Assembly: GCA_022827625.1 (NCBI GenBank)
Contig: JAJEIE010000016.1
Coordinates: 45,642 to 109,641 of the forward strand
Reading direction: 5' to 3'
Source of the DNA: Candidatus Poribacteria bacterium
GTDB taxonomy: Bacteria > Poribacteria > WGA-4E > WGA-3G
Length of the DNA: 64,000 nt
Part shown: in pieces, positions 34,241 through 42,601 of the stretch
Layout of the letters: every line of letters starts with the position of its first letter
Position numbering within the stretch: position 1 is the stretch's first letter
The notes under the pieces: generated by a model
Told to the model about the DNA's origin: nothing
What the model saw: only the letters and a program-made list of their open reading frames with translations
The model's database searches: none
Made by a program: the position numbers and the translations under genes

Positions 34241-35725
34241 GTGATCATGGAAGATTTTGCGCCTCATACATACACACCGGTATATCCAGGACCCAATACA
34301 GACCTACTTGAGGCACAGGCGAAGGTTTGCACGGGACCGCATCAGACACGTCCGTTAGGCATAAATCCCTCGGATTCACCGCAACCAGAGCTGATCCTTG
34401 AAACGATTCTGAAATCCGTATCCGACGGACTGCCGGAAACAGAGACCGCCTCAGCAGCACAGATGGGTGCGTTTTTCGCAGCGATGACGCTCCGCGCCTA
34501 TTTCCCGAAATCGACACAATGGAGTCCAGCGGAAGCAGCCGCATTTCGTAAATACCAATCAGCACTCACAGAACACCTACCACCGGAGATCCAATACTTA
34601 ATGAACCCCGATGACGGTTATGCACCACGGAACCCGACAGAGGCAGTTGTCGTGAACGCCTTGGAAAAGATTCTACGAGCAAAACATCTCAGTTACATTG
34701 AAACCCGTGAGATGTGCGAAGCCATCCTTAGCGACGCAGTCCATCCGGCACTTAAAGGTGCTGCGTTGATAGGCCAACGGATGAACCGCGAAACATATCA
34801 GGAGGTCCGCGGCTATCTTGATGCGTTTTTCGGACCGGAAGCGGTTCAACCTATTGAGGTCGCCTCACTCACCCACTTCGGACAGCCTTACGACGGCGCG
34901 ACACGCTACTTTCGTCCGACGCTCTTTGTCGCAGCAGTGCGCGCAGCACTCGGTGAAGCATCACTCCTCCACAGCGTAGATGCAATGCCACCGAAGAATG
35001 GTGTGACAGAGGAGGCTATTTTGAAGGCACTCGGCGCAAACACACGCCTTTCGCTCGCTCAAACAGCATCACTAATTACAAACGCGTCGGTGGGATTTGG
35101 ATATGTCAGCCAACGTGAATATTGCCCAGCTGCTTATGATCTGCGAGAATTACGGGTGCACATCAAGAAACGTCCACCGTGGGCGGCAACGGAGAAAGCA
35201 CAGCAGTTCTTCTCAGCGCGGGAAACAAACTATATGGTACTCGGCTACTACCATATCGGTTACGAGAAACCGCTCCTTCAATTGGCATGGGAACGCGGAT
35301 TTGATGCCGCTGTCGCTGTGAAGGGTGAGGAAGGGACAAGCCATTACGCGCTCCGTCTCGGTAAGCCTTCTACACACGATAGAATGGCAGTCAACTATTC
35401 ACAAGGTTTCCGACGGGTAGATGATTTGCGTGAGGACTTCGCAGTCGATATTGATCCAGCAAGTTACGGATTCAACTATGCCCGAAGTCCACGTCCAGAA
35501 GTCGTGACTGCAGAAGCGTATGCAGCATTAGGTATGGCGGCTCTATCGGGTGAAAAAGGGCATATCTACGACAGGATTCTGCTGAACACAGCAATGGTCG
35601 ACTCTCTGTTGGGAATCTGCCCAGAACCAGAAGAGGCACTCGCGCGTACAAGGTTTGTTATGGATGACGGAAGCGCGCTGAAACATCTGCGAGCATACAT
35701 CGCCGAGAGTCATCGCTGTTGTTAG
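34241..35725 (+). CDS. Divergent anthranilate phosphoribosyltransferase (TrpD)-like protein
   Basis: A 494-residue protein with two helical segments that both resemble the TrpD N-terminal domain (about 40-85 and 135-190). A C-terminal part resembles the glycosyltransferase a/b domain (GVTEEAILKALGANTRLS, LGYYHIGYEKPLLQLAWERG, AVAVKGEEGTSHYALRLG). The usual PRPP loop GTGGD is replaced by DGATRYFRP, so it may use another substrate or be inactive. It has no trp neighbours. The ATG at 34247 (MEDFAPH) is an alternative start just after GGAGG. Confidence 0.6.
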   Translation: MIMEDFAPHTYTPVYPGPNTDLLEAQAKVCTGPHQTRPLGINPSDSPQPELILETILKSVSDGLPETETASAAQMGAFFAAMTLRAYFPKSTQWSPAEAAAFRKYQSALTEHLPPEIQYLMNPDDGYAPRNPTEAVVVNALEKILRAKHLSYIETREMCEAILSDAVHPALKGAALIGQRMNRETYQEVRGYLDAFFGPEAVQPIEVASLTHFGQPYDGATRYFRPTLFVAAVRAALGEASLLHSVDAMPPKNGVTEEAILKALGANTRLSLAQTASLITNASVGFGYVSQREYCPAAYDLRELRVHIKKRPPWAATEKAQQFFSARETNYMVLGYYHIGYEKPLLQLAWERGFDAAVAVKGEEGTSHYALRLGKPSTHDRMAVNYSQGFRRVDDLREDFAVDIDPASYGFNYARSPRPEVVTAEAYAALGMAALSGEKGHIYDRILLNTAMVDSLLGICPEPEEALARTRFVMDDGSALKHLRAYIAESHRCC

Positions 35726-35726
35726 T

Positions 35727-35815
35727 TCTCGGCTATCGGCTTTCAGTTAAAAAGAGGTTTGACATGTTTCAGAATCCTCTTAACTGACAACCGACAACTA
35801 ATAACTGACAACCAT
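35727..35815. repeat. Heptad-unit stem-loop repeat, copy 2
   Basis: CTATCGGCTTTCAGTTAAAAAG opens the left arm (quoted from CTATCGGCTTTC), AGAGGTTTG pairs with AATCCTCTT, and AACTGACAACCGACAACTA forms the right arm. It lies between convergent genes. Confidence 0.6.
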
Positions 35816-35817
35816 TC

Positions 35818-36960
35818 CTAAATATAACCCGTTGAACCGTCTGGACGGATCGGACAGGTGCGTTGCCAATGGATGTATTCGTTATCCGTGATCGCTGCTT
35901 CGTTTACTTCTACACCCAAGCCGGGACGGTCCCGTAACTCCAGATAGCCGTCTTTTGGTAGATACGGTTCATCTACCCAGTTGTTCCATTCCGTTTCAGT
36001 CGGCAGGAGATACTCCAAAATTTTGAAATTCGGGGTTGCCGCGGCGAAGTGGACATTGACGGCAGTTGCTAAGGGGCCCATCGGATTATGAGGCGCAATA
36101 CTCACATAGTGTGCCTCAGCGATCGCAGCAATCTTGCGCATCTCCAACAACCCACCACAAACACAAATATCTGGCTGAATGATGTCAGCACCCTGTCCGG
36201 CAATGAGGTCCAGAAACTCAAAACGCGTATAGAGGGATTCCCCCGTTGCAAGCGGGACCTGCATCTGGGCACGGAGGCGTGACCATGCCGGTATATGTTC
36301 GGGTCGGAGGGGTTCCTCGTAGAAATACGGATCATAAGGCGCGAGGGCATTGGCAAGTTGCAAAGCGCGAATTGGTTCAAAGATCTTGGCGTGCGGATCG
36401 AACGCAAACTCCCATTCCGTGGGTGTATTCTCTCGGAGCTGCTCAAAATAGGTCGCCGCAGCATCGCAGACGCGTCCCCACCGATTTGCGTCGGGATCCA
36501 ACTGATAAGGGCTGGTCTTGAACGCCGTGAACCCCCACGCTTCATGGAGTCTGTGTGCCTGATCAGCGGCTTCAATGCCATCCCTACCGCCGATCCCTCG
36601 GTAGACACGAATGCGGTCCCGAGCATGCCCACCGAGGAGCATGTAGACCGGCAAACCTGCAGCCTTTCCACTGATGTCCCAGAGCGCATGATCAACAGCA
36701 GAGATAACAGCAAGCCCGGCACCACCCGGTGGGAAACGGAACTGCTGATGCAGTTTCATCATGATATACTCAATCCGTCTCGGATCGTCGCCCTGAATCA
36801 TCTCAAAGATGTAATCAGCAATCGGTTCAACAGAGAGATCCGGCCCTGTGGAGTAGGCTTCACCCCAGCCGTAGAGTCCCTCATCCGTTTCGACTTTGAT
36901 GAGACCGCGGGGACGATTGCCAAAGCGTGCCATAAAGGTTTTGATCGCTGTAATCTTCAT
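35818..36960 (-). CDS. Mandelate racemase/enolase superfamily sugar-acid dehydratase
   Basis: A 380-residue enzyme of the galactonate/mannonate dehydratase side of the superfamily. FDPHAKIFEP (metal Asp plus a His), YEEPLRPEH (metal Glu), TGESLYTRFEF (metal Glu), QPDICVCGG and IAPHNPMGP (catalytic His) are in place, so it should be active. It differs from the dgoD-like protein at 5777 in length of several loops, so another aldonate is likely. It ends next to a stem-loop repeat and starts about 170 bases after the acetylesterase gene, in the same direction. Confidence 0.82.
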   Translation of the reverse strand: MKITAIKTFMARFGNRPRGLIKVETDEGLYGWGEAYSTGPDLSVEPIADYIFEMIQGDDPRRIEYIMMKLHQQFRFPPGGAGLAVISAVDHALWDISGKAAGLPVYMLLGGHARDRIRVYRGIGGRDGIEAADQAHRLHEAWGFTAFKTSPYQLDPDANRWGRVCDAAATYFEQLRENTPTEWEFAFDPHAKIFEPIRALQLANALAPYDPYFYEEPLRPEHIPAWSRLRAQMQVPLATGESLYTRFEFLDLIAGQGADIIQPDICVCGGLLEMRKIAAIAEAHYVSIAPHNPMGPLATAVNVHFAAATPNFKILEYLLPTETEWNNWVDEPYLPKDGYLELRDRPGLGVEVNEAAITDNEYIHWQRTCPIRPDGSTGYI

Positions 36961-37052
36961 TTTTTACCTCCGTTTTTTCACGACTGTCGGCTTTTGGCTA
37001 ACGTGAGTTCGATTTAAAGGTTGCAGTCGCTTAAATGGTTATAGCCGTCAAA

Positions 37053-37074
37053 CACAAACTAACAGTTCATGCTA
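37053..37074. repeat. Dispersed palindrome, ACAAACTGTTAGTTTGT family, copy 5
   Basis: Inverse orientation (ACACAAACTAACAGTTCATG), between the acetylesterase and enolase genes. Confidence 0.65.
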
Positions 37075-37077
37075 CAA

Positions 37078-37132
37078 AAGAGAGGTTTAATTTAACCAAA
37101 AACCTCTTAACCGATCGCTAACTGCTAATTAC
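37078..37132. repeat. Heptad-unit stem-loop repeat, copy 3 (short)
   Basis: AAGAGAGGTTT pairs with AAACCTCTT and is followed by AACCGATCGCTAACTGC. It abuts the 3' end of the acetylesterase gene and may terminate it. Confidence 0.5.
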
Positions 37133-38673
37133 CATCGATGCGTCCGAAACGGTGAAGCAGGTAATCCTTCCTTGTTTACGAAATTCGGTTCCGCACTTTG
37201 ATGCCACCCGAATCGGACTGCCACAGGATTCGCAACAGTATCACTGGAAACGACGATCGTGTTGCCATCAATCGTTGCTTCCGCTGCAATGAATTGTTTA
37301 TCCTCGCCCGCAATTTCAAACCATGTGAGAGGTTTCTCATCTCGTGCCATCAATCCACTACCTACATAGTCGAAACTGAGCCGAATTGCGTTCCCTTCCA
37401 CTGTCATCGATTTGTAGAGTGGACCGGAGTAGGTTACATCATCTCTGCCGTAGGTTTTCGCAAGTGCCCATAAGGCAAGCCGTCTCCCAACATCCTGCTT
37501 GTTGCGCGGATGGATGTCTCTGAGATTGCCGATGTCTGTTGTCACAGCCATACCGGTATTTGGGAGAGCCAACGTTGCAGTCTGCGCCTCCCAAATTTGT
37601 GGTAGGAAAAACGGACTGGCGTTCTGTCCGCCGTAATTGAACGGCGCAAGTTGAACGAAATAGAACGGAAAATCGCCTTGTCCCCAGACTTCGCGCCATC
37701 CGTTGATGAGTGCTTTCATTTTTTCGTGGTAAAGCATACCCTCTCGAAGATTCGACTCGCCTTGATACCAGAGCGCGCCGCGTATAGCATAAGGAACAAG
37801 CGGATGCACCATACCGTTGTAAAGTCCTGTGGGTCTCGCCTGATGCCTTAGCGAATGTCTATTATCGGGCATCTGCGTCAAGCGCGCGTCGGTCTCCAAT
37901 GCTTTCCGAGTATCTGCTATCCACACTTCAATATCTTTCATTTTTTGCGGAAGCTGCTGAAGATAGGTGGCGTGTGCCTCCTCAATCTCTTTGGATATAG
38001 ATTCAAGGGCAGGAACACTGGCGAAACCGGCAGGCGGTGTCCACGGTTCAATACGGGTGCCGCCCCACGAGGTATTGATTAATCCGATGGGGACATCAAG
38101 ATTTTTATAGAGTTTCCGTCCGAAATAATAAGCGACAGCGGAAAAATCAGCGATTGTCTCAGACGTGGTTTCGTACCAATCCGCCTCTACATCGTTTTGC
38201 AGCAGCCCCGACGGGACTCTCGGCACAGAGAACAATCGGATATTTGGATAGTCCGCCGCGGCAATCTCTGCTTCACTGTCTTTTGAGGCACTCACAGACC
38301 ACTGCATGTTTGATTGCCCGGAGCAGATCCAGACTTCTCCGAAAAGGATGTTTGTCAGTTCAAGTGTGTTACTACCGCTGACCTTGAGTATGTAGGGACC
38401 ACCTGCCGACATCGCGGGGAGCGTGTTCCACCAACTGCCTTCCGCATCAGCGACTACAGTAGTTGAGAAAAGCGGTTCAGCACCTTCGTCTTCAGCACCG
38501 AGGGTTATCTCGATTTCTTCGCCTGCGGATGCCCAGCCCCAGATAGGAACCTCCATGTCGCGTTGCAATACCATGTTACTGCCGATAATGCGTGGCAAAG
38601 TAACTTCGGCATGCACAAAGGGTTGGGTGAAAAGTAATAGGAAACCGAGAAAAAATAATGTAATTCGTTTCAT
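37129..38673 (-). CDS. Sialate O-acetylesterase
   Basis: A 514-residue exported SGNH-type esterase (signal MKRITLFFLGFLLLFTQPFV, cleaved near VHA). It has the N-terminal beta domain of sialate 9-O-acetylesterases (RIIGSNMVLQRDMEVPIWGW), the catalytic SGQSNMQW (Ser) and WYQGESN blocks, TSWGGTRIEPW, and IHPRNKQDVGRRLALWA near the Asp/His end. It removes acetyl groups from sialic acid or similar sugars, probably in the periplasm. It sits with enolase-type sugar-acid genes, which supports a glycan degradation role. Confidence 0.88.
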   Translation of the reverse strand: MKRITLFFLGFLLLFTQPFVHAEVTLPRIIGSNMVLQRDMEVPIWGWASAGEEIEITLGAEDEGAEPLFSTTVVADAEGSWWNTLPAMSAGGPYILKVSGSNTLELTNILFGEVWICSGQSNMQWSVSASKDSEAEIAAADYPNIRLFSVPRVPSGLLQNDVEADWYETTSETIADFSAVAYYFGRKLYKNLDVPIGLINTSWGGTRIEPWTPPAGFASVPALESISKEIEEAHATYLQQLPQKMKDIEVWIADTRKALETDARLTQMPDNRHSLRHQARPTGLYNGMVHPLVPYAIRGALWYQGESNLREGMLYHEKMKALINGWREVWGQGDFPFYFVQLAPFNYGGQNASPFFLPQIWEAQTATLALPNTGMAVTTDIGNLRDIHPRNKQDVGRRLALWALAKTYGRDDVTYSGPLYKSMTVEGNAIRLSFDYVGSGLMARDEKPLTWFEIAGEDKQFIAAEATIDGNTIVVSSDTVANPVAVRFGWHQSAEPNFVNKEGLPASPFRTHRW

Positions 38674-38692
38674 GTTGTCCCTCCTTTTTTGT

Positions 38693-38770
38693 GGTTATCA
38701 GTTGTCGGTTATAAGTTAAGAGAGGGCTTGGTTAAATCAAAAACCTCTTTAACTAAAAACTAACAACCGA
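38693..38770. repeat. Heptad-unit stem-loop repeat, copy 4
   Basis: GTTGTCGGTTATAAGTTAAG on the left and TTAACTAAAAACTAACAAC on the right form a long imperfect stem, with AGAGGG/AACCTCT near the loop. Confidence 0.6.
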
Positions 38771-38772
38771 AA

Positions 38773-38789
38773 GGGTTGCGTAGCAACCC
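38773..38789 (-). terminator. Short hairpin after the WD40/LRR gene
   Basis: GGGTTGC and GCAACCC with a three-base loop, ending 11 bases after the stop. The T-run on the minus strand is short, so terminator function is uncertain. Confidence 0.4.
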
Positions 38790-38799
38790 GCACTAATAA

Positions 38800-41700
38800 C
38801 TATTTCCGAATTAACATCTTCTGTGTCGCTATGAAATCTCCCGCAGACAACGTATAGAAATAGACACCACTTGCCACGCGTTCGCCATGTTCATTGCGAC
38901 CATCCCAATACGCCGCGCGGCTTTTGCTATGATACATTCCTGCGGGTTGATGCCCCAGCACTAACCTCCGCACTACATTCCCGTTCACTGCATAGATAGT
39001 CAGCGTCACTTCAGCAGGTTCTGACAACTGATACGGTATCCACGTCTCAGGGTTGAACGGATTCGGGTAGTTTAACAACAGAACGGTTTCTGTGGGAGAA
39101 ATCATCTCCGAAACACTCAGCATAGGTGCTGCTACGAATCGCTTTTTCGTTTCCACATCTGCCTCAACACCAACAAACATGGACCATAAACCATCCCGCT
39201 CACTGACTTTCACCAGCAACAGATTATTGCCTTTTTTCAAATCAACGTTAAACGCCTCTTGAAAGTCGCCAACTCCTCGGTTAGTGGGATTGTTATGAAC
39301 CACTTTACCATTAAGCCATACTTTGATGGCATCATCACTTCCTGTTCTCATCGTTATGCCTTTCTGAGCCTTGGCAGACCTTAGTGTAATAAGCGCGTAA
39401 GAAGAGTGGTTGTTGATGTCTATATCGTCTTTTCTACTTGCTGGATTTCCACCGTTTACCAAGCCTATTTTATTGATAACGTCATTAACGTTATTACCAA
39501 ATCCATCGGGACTGTTATTGCTACCGCTCATATCAATCTTACCTAATGTCCACGCATATTTGCCAATCCTGTCCCCTGCTCTGGCACCTCTTCTCGCAAT
39601 CTTCGCCTCAGTCACAGCACCCCCACTCGCTTTAGCAAGTGAATCTATATTGATTGCACGCTTGCCGCCTCCACCCTTTACTGGAGCAATCATCCAGAGC
39701 CAGGGGCCTGTTATTCTGGAGAGAGGACTGACGAGGTTTATAATATCAAGGGACAAATCAGGATTCTGTGCCAGCATCTTTTTTAGCGGCGACATATTCT
39801 GAATTGGGTTCTCTTGAAGATAGAGGGTATCAAGATTTCTCAATTCCGCAAGCGGAGTAACATCTCGAATTTGATTCCCAACAAGACGTAACCATTCTAA
39901 CTTTTTCAAGTCAGCCAGAGGCATAATATCCCGGATTTTAGGGGTATTGTAGCCGAGACCTAATCCCTGTAACTTTTTCAAGCCAGCAACTGGCGTGATG
40001 TCTCGGATTTGATTCCCACTGAGAAATAAGCCTGTTAAGTTCGTCAAACCCGCGAGGGGACTAATATCGCGGATCTGATTATTCCAAAGCTCTAACCGCC
40101 ATAACTTCTTTAGGCCGACAAGGGGGCTGAGATTGCTGATTTGATTCTCTTGGAGATCCAATCGTGTCAATTGTGTTGCCTGTTCTAATCCAGTAAGGTC
40201 TTTTATTTTACTATTCGGTGCTTTCAGTTCTTTTAATTTACGCATCGCTTTTTTGGTGATTGACACGTTTGAAGCTAAGCCTAACGTTTTTCGCACTGCT
40301 GCTGCTAAATTTGGATCGGGTATCATTCCTTTTAGCACCTGTAGTTGTGAATCATTGTCCCCTACATATATTGCGCGTCCTGTTTTTTCCTCGGCTTGAA
40401 ACACAGCGAGATTTTTAGCGTGAGTGTCTTTAACGAGAAAAATATCACCTGCCTGGAGATCTAACAACTCCAGTTGATGATGTCCAGCAGGAAAGCGTTT
40501 GATAAAGGCTTCCATGCCATTTAAAGACACTTTATAGACTAACACGTCAAATGAAGCAAGGGCGAAAAAAAGAACTTTCGTAGACTCACCCCTAACTCTT
40601 GAAGTCCTAAGAAGATGTGAAAGTTCACGTGGCTGATACATTCTCAAGTTTATCCATGTATCACTACCCTTAACGTTGGGATCTTTTAATTGTGTGTACG
40701 TTTTTTCTAAGGCTTCCGGCCATTGAAAAGTCGGGGCATCTCGTGGATCAAATCCCTGAAGATGCGGCAGGTGGATCCGATCGATGAGGGGTGTATACCG
40801 CCACTCCGTATCACCATAGACTTCAGTCAGCAATGCTGCAAGATTTGGGTCATAGGCTTTCAAGTCTGCCCGGGTCTCGCCGAAGCTAGCGAAGCTGCCA
40901 CCACCGTGAGCATGAAACCAAGCTTGCGAGCTTTCAGCCCAGTATTCGTGCTTGTTTGTCGCCGCGTAGGTGCTTTGCCACAACCCATTTTCCATTGCCG
41001 CATCATACGCGGCAACGACTTGATTATCAAACGTCCCGTCAACAGTCTGCATTGCAATATCGTGTATTGTATGTGCAAACTCGTGAATCAGAACGTCGTA
41101 TCTATCGCCTCCATTAAGAAGGTTCTCTTCATTAGCACTCGGGATTAGTCCCCCCAAACCTCGCGCGCGTCGATCCCAATAAAAGTCGGGTTGCATATCA
41201 CTGTATTCAGGAATATCAGTCAACATCTCGGTATGCCCAATTACAGGAATGCGACTCTTTTTTTCTATCAGAGCGCGCAGCACATCCGGCCGGTGCCCGA
41301 TCATCTTCAGGATAAGCCATGCTGCCTCCTTTAGCGCATAAGGACTGACCTCCGCCGATGCTATCACAGGCAAACCTCCGACATTGATCCACTGCTCGTA
41401 AAACGGATCCAACCCAAAAAAGTCCCGGACAACAGGAGGGGGCGGAATAGGTTGGGGAATATTATCTCCGTTGGCGGAGTTTGATTTTGGTAACTGTTGC
41501 AAATAAGTATCAATATGTAAGATTTTGACTGCGTCCGCTTCAACTCTATCTATAGGCGAGGTACTAACACGCCAGATTCGGACTATTCCATCTTCAGCAC
41601 CAACAGCAATAGAGGCCCCATCATGCGAGAAATCAACAGGGTGGATCCAATCAGTAGGGCCTGGGAGCTGGACAGCTCTTACTCCGTCTTCAACCCACCA

Positions 41701-42495
41701 GATGTTTACGTATCCATTATTTGTACTGGCGAGCATTTTTCCATCGTGAGAAAAATCGATGTCATAGTAACCCGTATGTGGAATTGTACGCAGCAGATTC
41801 CAATTAGAAATATCCCACACTTTAAGTTGTCCATCCCACCCAGAACTCGCTAAGTATCGACCATCCGGTGAGAAGGCGACAGTTTTGATATTCTTTGGAT
41901 CCCCATCCAAGGGGACAACAACTTGCCGCCTCTCAATATCCCACACTTTCACAGTACCGGGTCCCTCTTCTGAACCATCTCCAGCAGCAAGGAGTTGACC
42001 GTCAGGTGAAAAGGCGACCGTCTGAACCCATTGTTCATGCTGAAGCGTCGCTATCTCCCACCAACGACGCGTATCCCATAACTTCACATGCCTCCCGCCT
42101 CCTGTAGCGAGAATCTGTCCATCAGGCGAAAATACAACAGAGCGATACCAAGTACCATCTTGCAGCGTCCTAACATTTTGTTGATTGCGGACGTTCCAGA
42201 GTTTGATAGTCCCGTCGTCGCTCACACTCGCAAGCAACTCTCCATCCGGAGAAAAGGCAACCGAATTGACTCGACTCGTGTGTCCTGCGATCGTTCTCAC
42301 AGTATTGTTCCGCAGATTCCAGAGTTTGATAATACTGCTTTCGCCGGCACTCGCAACGAGTGAAGCATCCACAGGGGAAAATTCCACAGTTCGAACACCG
42401 CCGCCATGGTCAAGCAGCATCGGTTCTTGTGCGAAACTGGTGATTAATAGATTTAATAAGAAAGTTATCACAAGAAGTACGCATCTGAATCGCAT
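38800..42495 (-). CDS. Giant exported WD40 - metallopeptidase - LRR - FlgD-like chimera
   Basis: A 1231-residue secreted protein (signal MRFRCVLLVITFLLNLLITS). Residues about 25-300 form seven WD40 blades (for example VAFSPDGELLASVSDDGTIK). A gluzincin-like zinc peptidase follows: H471-E-F-A-H475 plus E521 in EYWAESSQAW, similar to the anthrax lethal-factor-like group. About 765-940 is a leucine-rich repeat array introduced by IPDPNLAAAVRKTLGL. About 960-1140 is a galactose-binding-like region (IKVWLNGKVVHNNP). The C-terminus is a FlgD-Ig-like sorting domain (LLNYPNPFNPETWIPYQLSE ... ASGVYFYTLSAGDF). The ATG at 42495 is chosen because it starts the signal peptide. Confidence 0.82.
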   Translation of the reverse strand: MRFRCVLLVITFLLNLLITSFAQEPMLLDHGGGVRTVEFSPVDASLVASAGESSIIKLWNLRNNTVRTIAGHTSRVNSVAFSPDGELLASVSDDGTIKLWNVRNQQNVRTLQDGTWYRSVVFSPDGQILATGGGRHVKLWDTRRWWEIATLQHEQWVQTVAFSPDGQLLAAGDGSEEGPGTVKVWDIERRQVVVPLDGDPKNIKTVAFSPDGRYLASSGWDGQLKVWDISNWNLLRTIPHTGYYDIDFSHDGKMLASTNNGYVNIWWVEDGVRAVQLPGPTDWIHPVDFSHDGASIAVGAEDGIVRIWRVSTSPIDRVEADAVKILHIDTYLQQLPKSNSANGDNIPQPIPPPPVVRDFFGLDPFYEQWINVGGLPVIASAEVSPYALKEAAWLILKMIGHRPDVLRALIEKKSRIPVIGHTEMLTDIPEYSDMQPDFYWDRRARGLGGLIPSANEENLLNGGDRYDVLIHEFAHTIHDIAMQTVDGTFDNQVVAAYDAAMENGLWQSTYAATNKHEYWAESSQAWFHAHGGGSFASFGETRADLKAYDPNLAALLTEVYGDTEWRYTPLIDRIHLPHLQGFDPRDAPTFQWPEALEKTYTQLKDPNVKGSDTWINLRMYQPRELSHLLRTSRVRGESTKVLFFALASFDVLVYKVSLNGMEAFIKRFPAGHHQLELLDLQAGDIFLVKDTHAKNLAVFQAEEKTGRAIYVGDNDSQLQVLKGMIPDPNLAAAVRKTLGLASNVSITKKAMRKLKELKAPNSKIKDLTGLEQATQLTRLDLQENQISNLSPLVGLKKLWRLELWNNQIRDISPLAGLTNLTGLFLSGNQIRDITPVAGLKKLQGLGLGYNTPKIRDIMPLADLKKLEWLRLVGNQIRDVTPLAELRNLDTLYLQENPIQNMSPLKKMLAQNPDLSLDIINLVSPLSRITGPWLWMIAPVKGGGGKRAINIDSLAKASGGAVTEAKIARRGARAGDRIGKYAWTLGKIDMSGSNNSPDGFGNNVNDVINKIGLVNGGNPASRKDDIDINNHSSYALITLRSAKAQKGITMRTGSDDAIKVWLNGKVVHNNPTNRGVGDFQEAFNVDLKKGNNLLLVKVSERDGLWSMFVGVEADVETKKRFVAAPMLSVSEMISPTETVLLLNYPNPFNPETWIPYQLSEPAEVTLTIYAVNGNVVRRLVLGHQPAGMYHSKSRAAYWDGRNEHGERVASGVYFYTLSAGDFIATQKMLIRK

Positions 42496-42530
42496 AGCAT
42501 CATACCCTTTATTTGAATATTCTAACACAA

Positions 42531-42553
42531 GCACAGACTAACAGTCTATGCTA
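42531..42553. repeat. Dispersed palindrome, ACAAACTGTTAGTTTGT family, copy 6
   Basis: GCACAGACTAACAGTCTATG: inverse orientation, with the same AGACT/AGTCT compensating pair seen at 7050. Confidence 0.7.
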
Positions 42554-42580
42554 CAACACCTTTCGTCCCGCTGGGGCTTT
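42551..42580. repeat. CCCCAGCGGGGCGATAGGTG family, reverse copy
   Basis: Plus strand CACCTTTCGTCCCGCTGGGG. It lies 20 bases downstream of the recD2 stop, next to the copy that forms the end of recD2. Confidence 0.6.
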
Positions 42581-42601
42581 GTGTCTGCTGTGTGTGCATT
42601 T

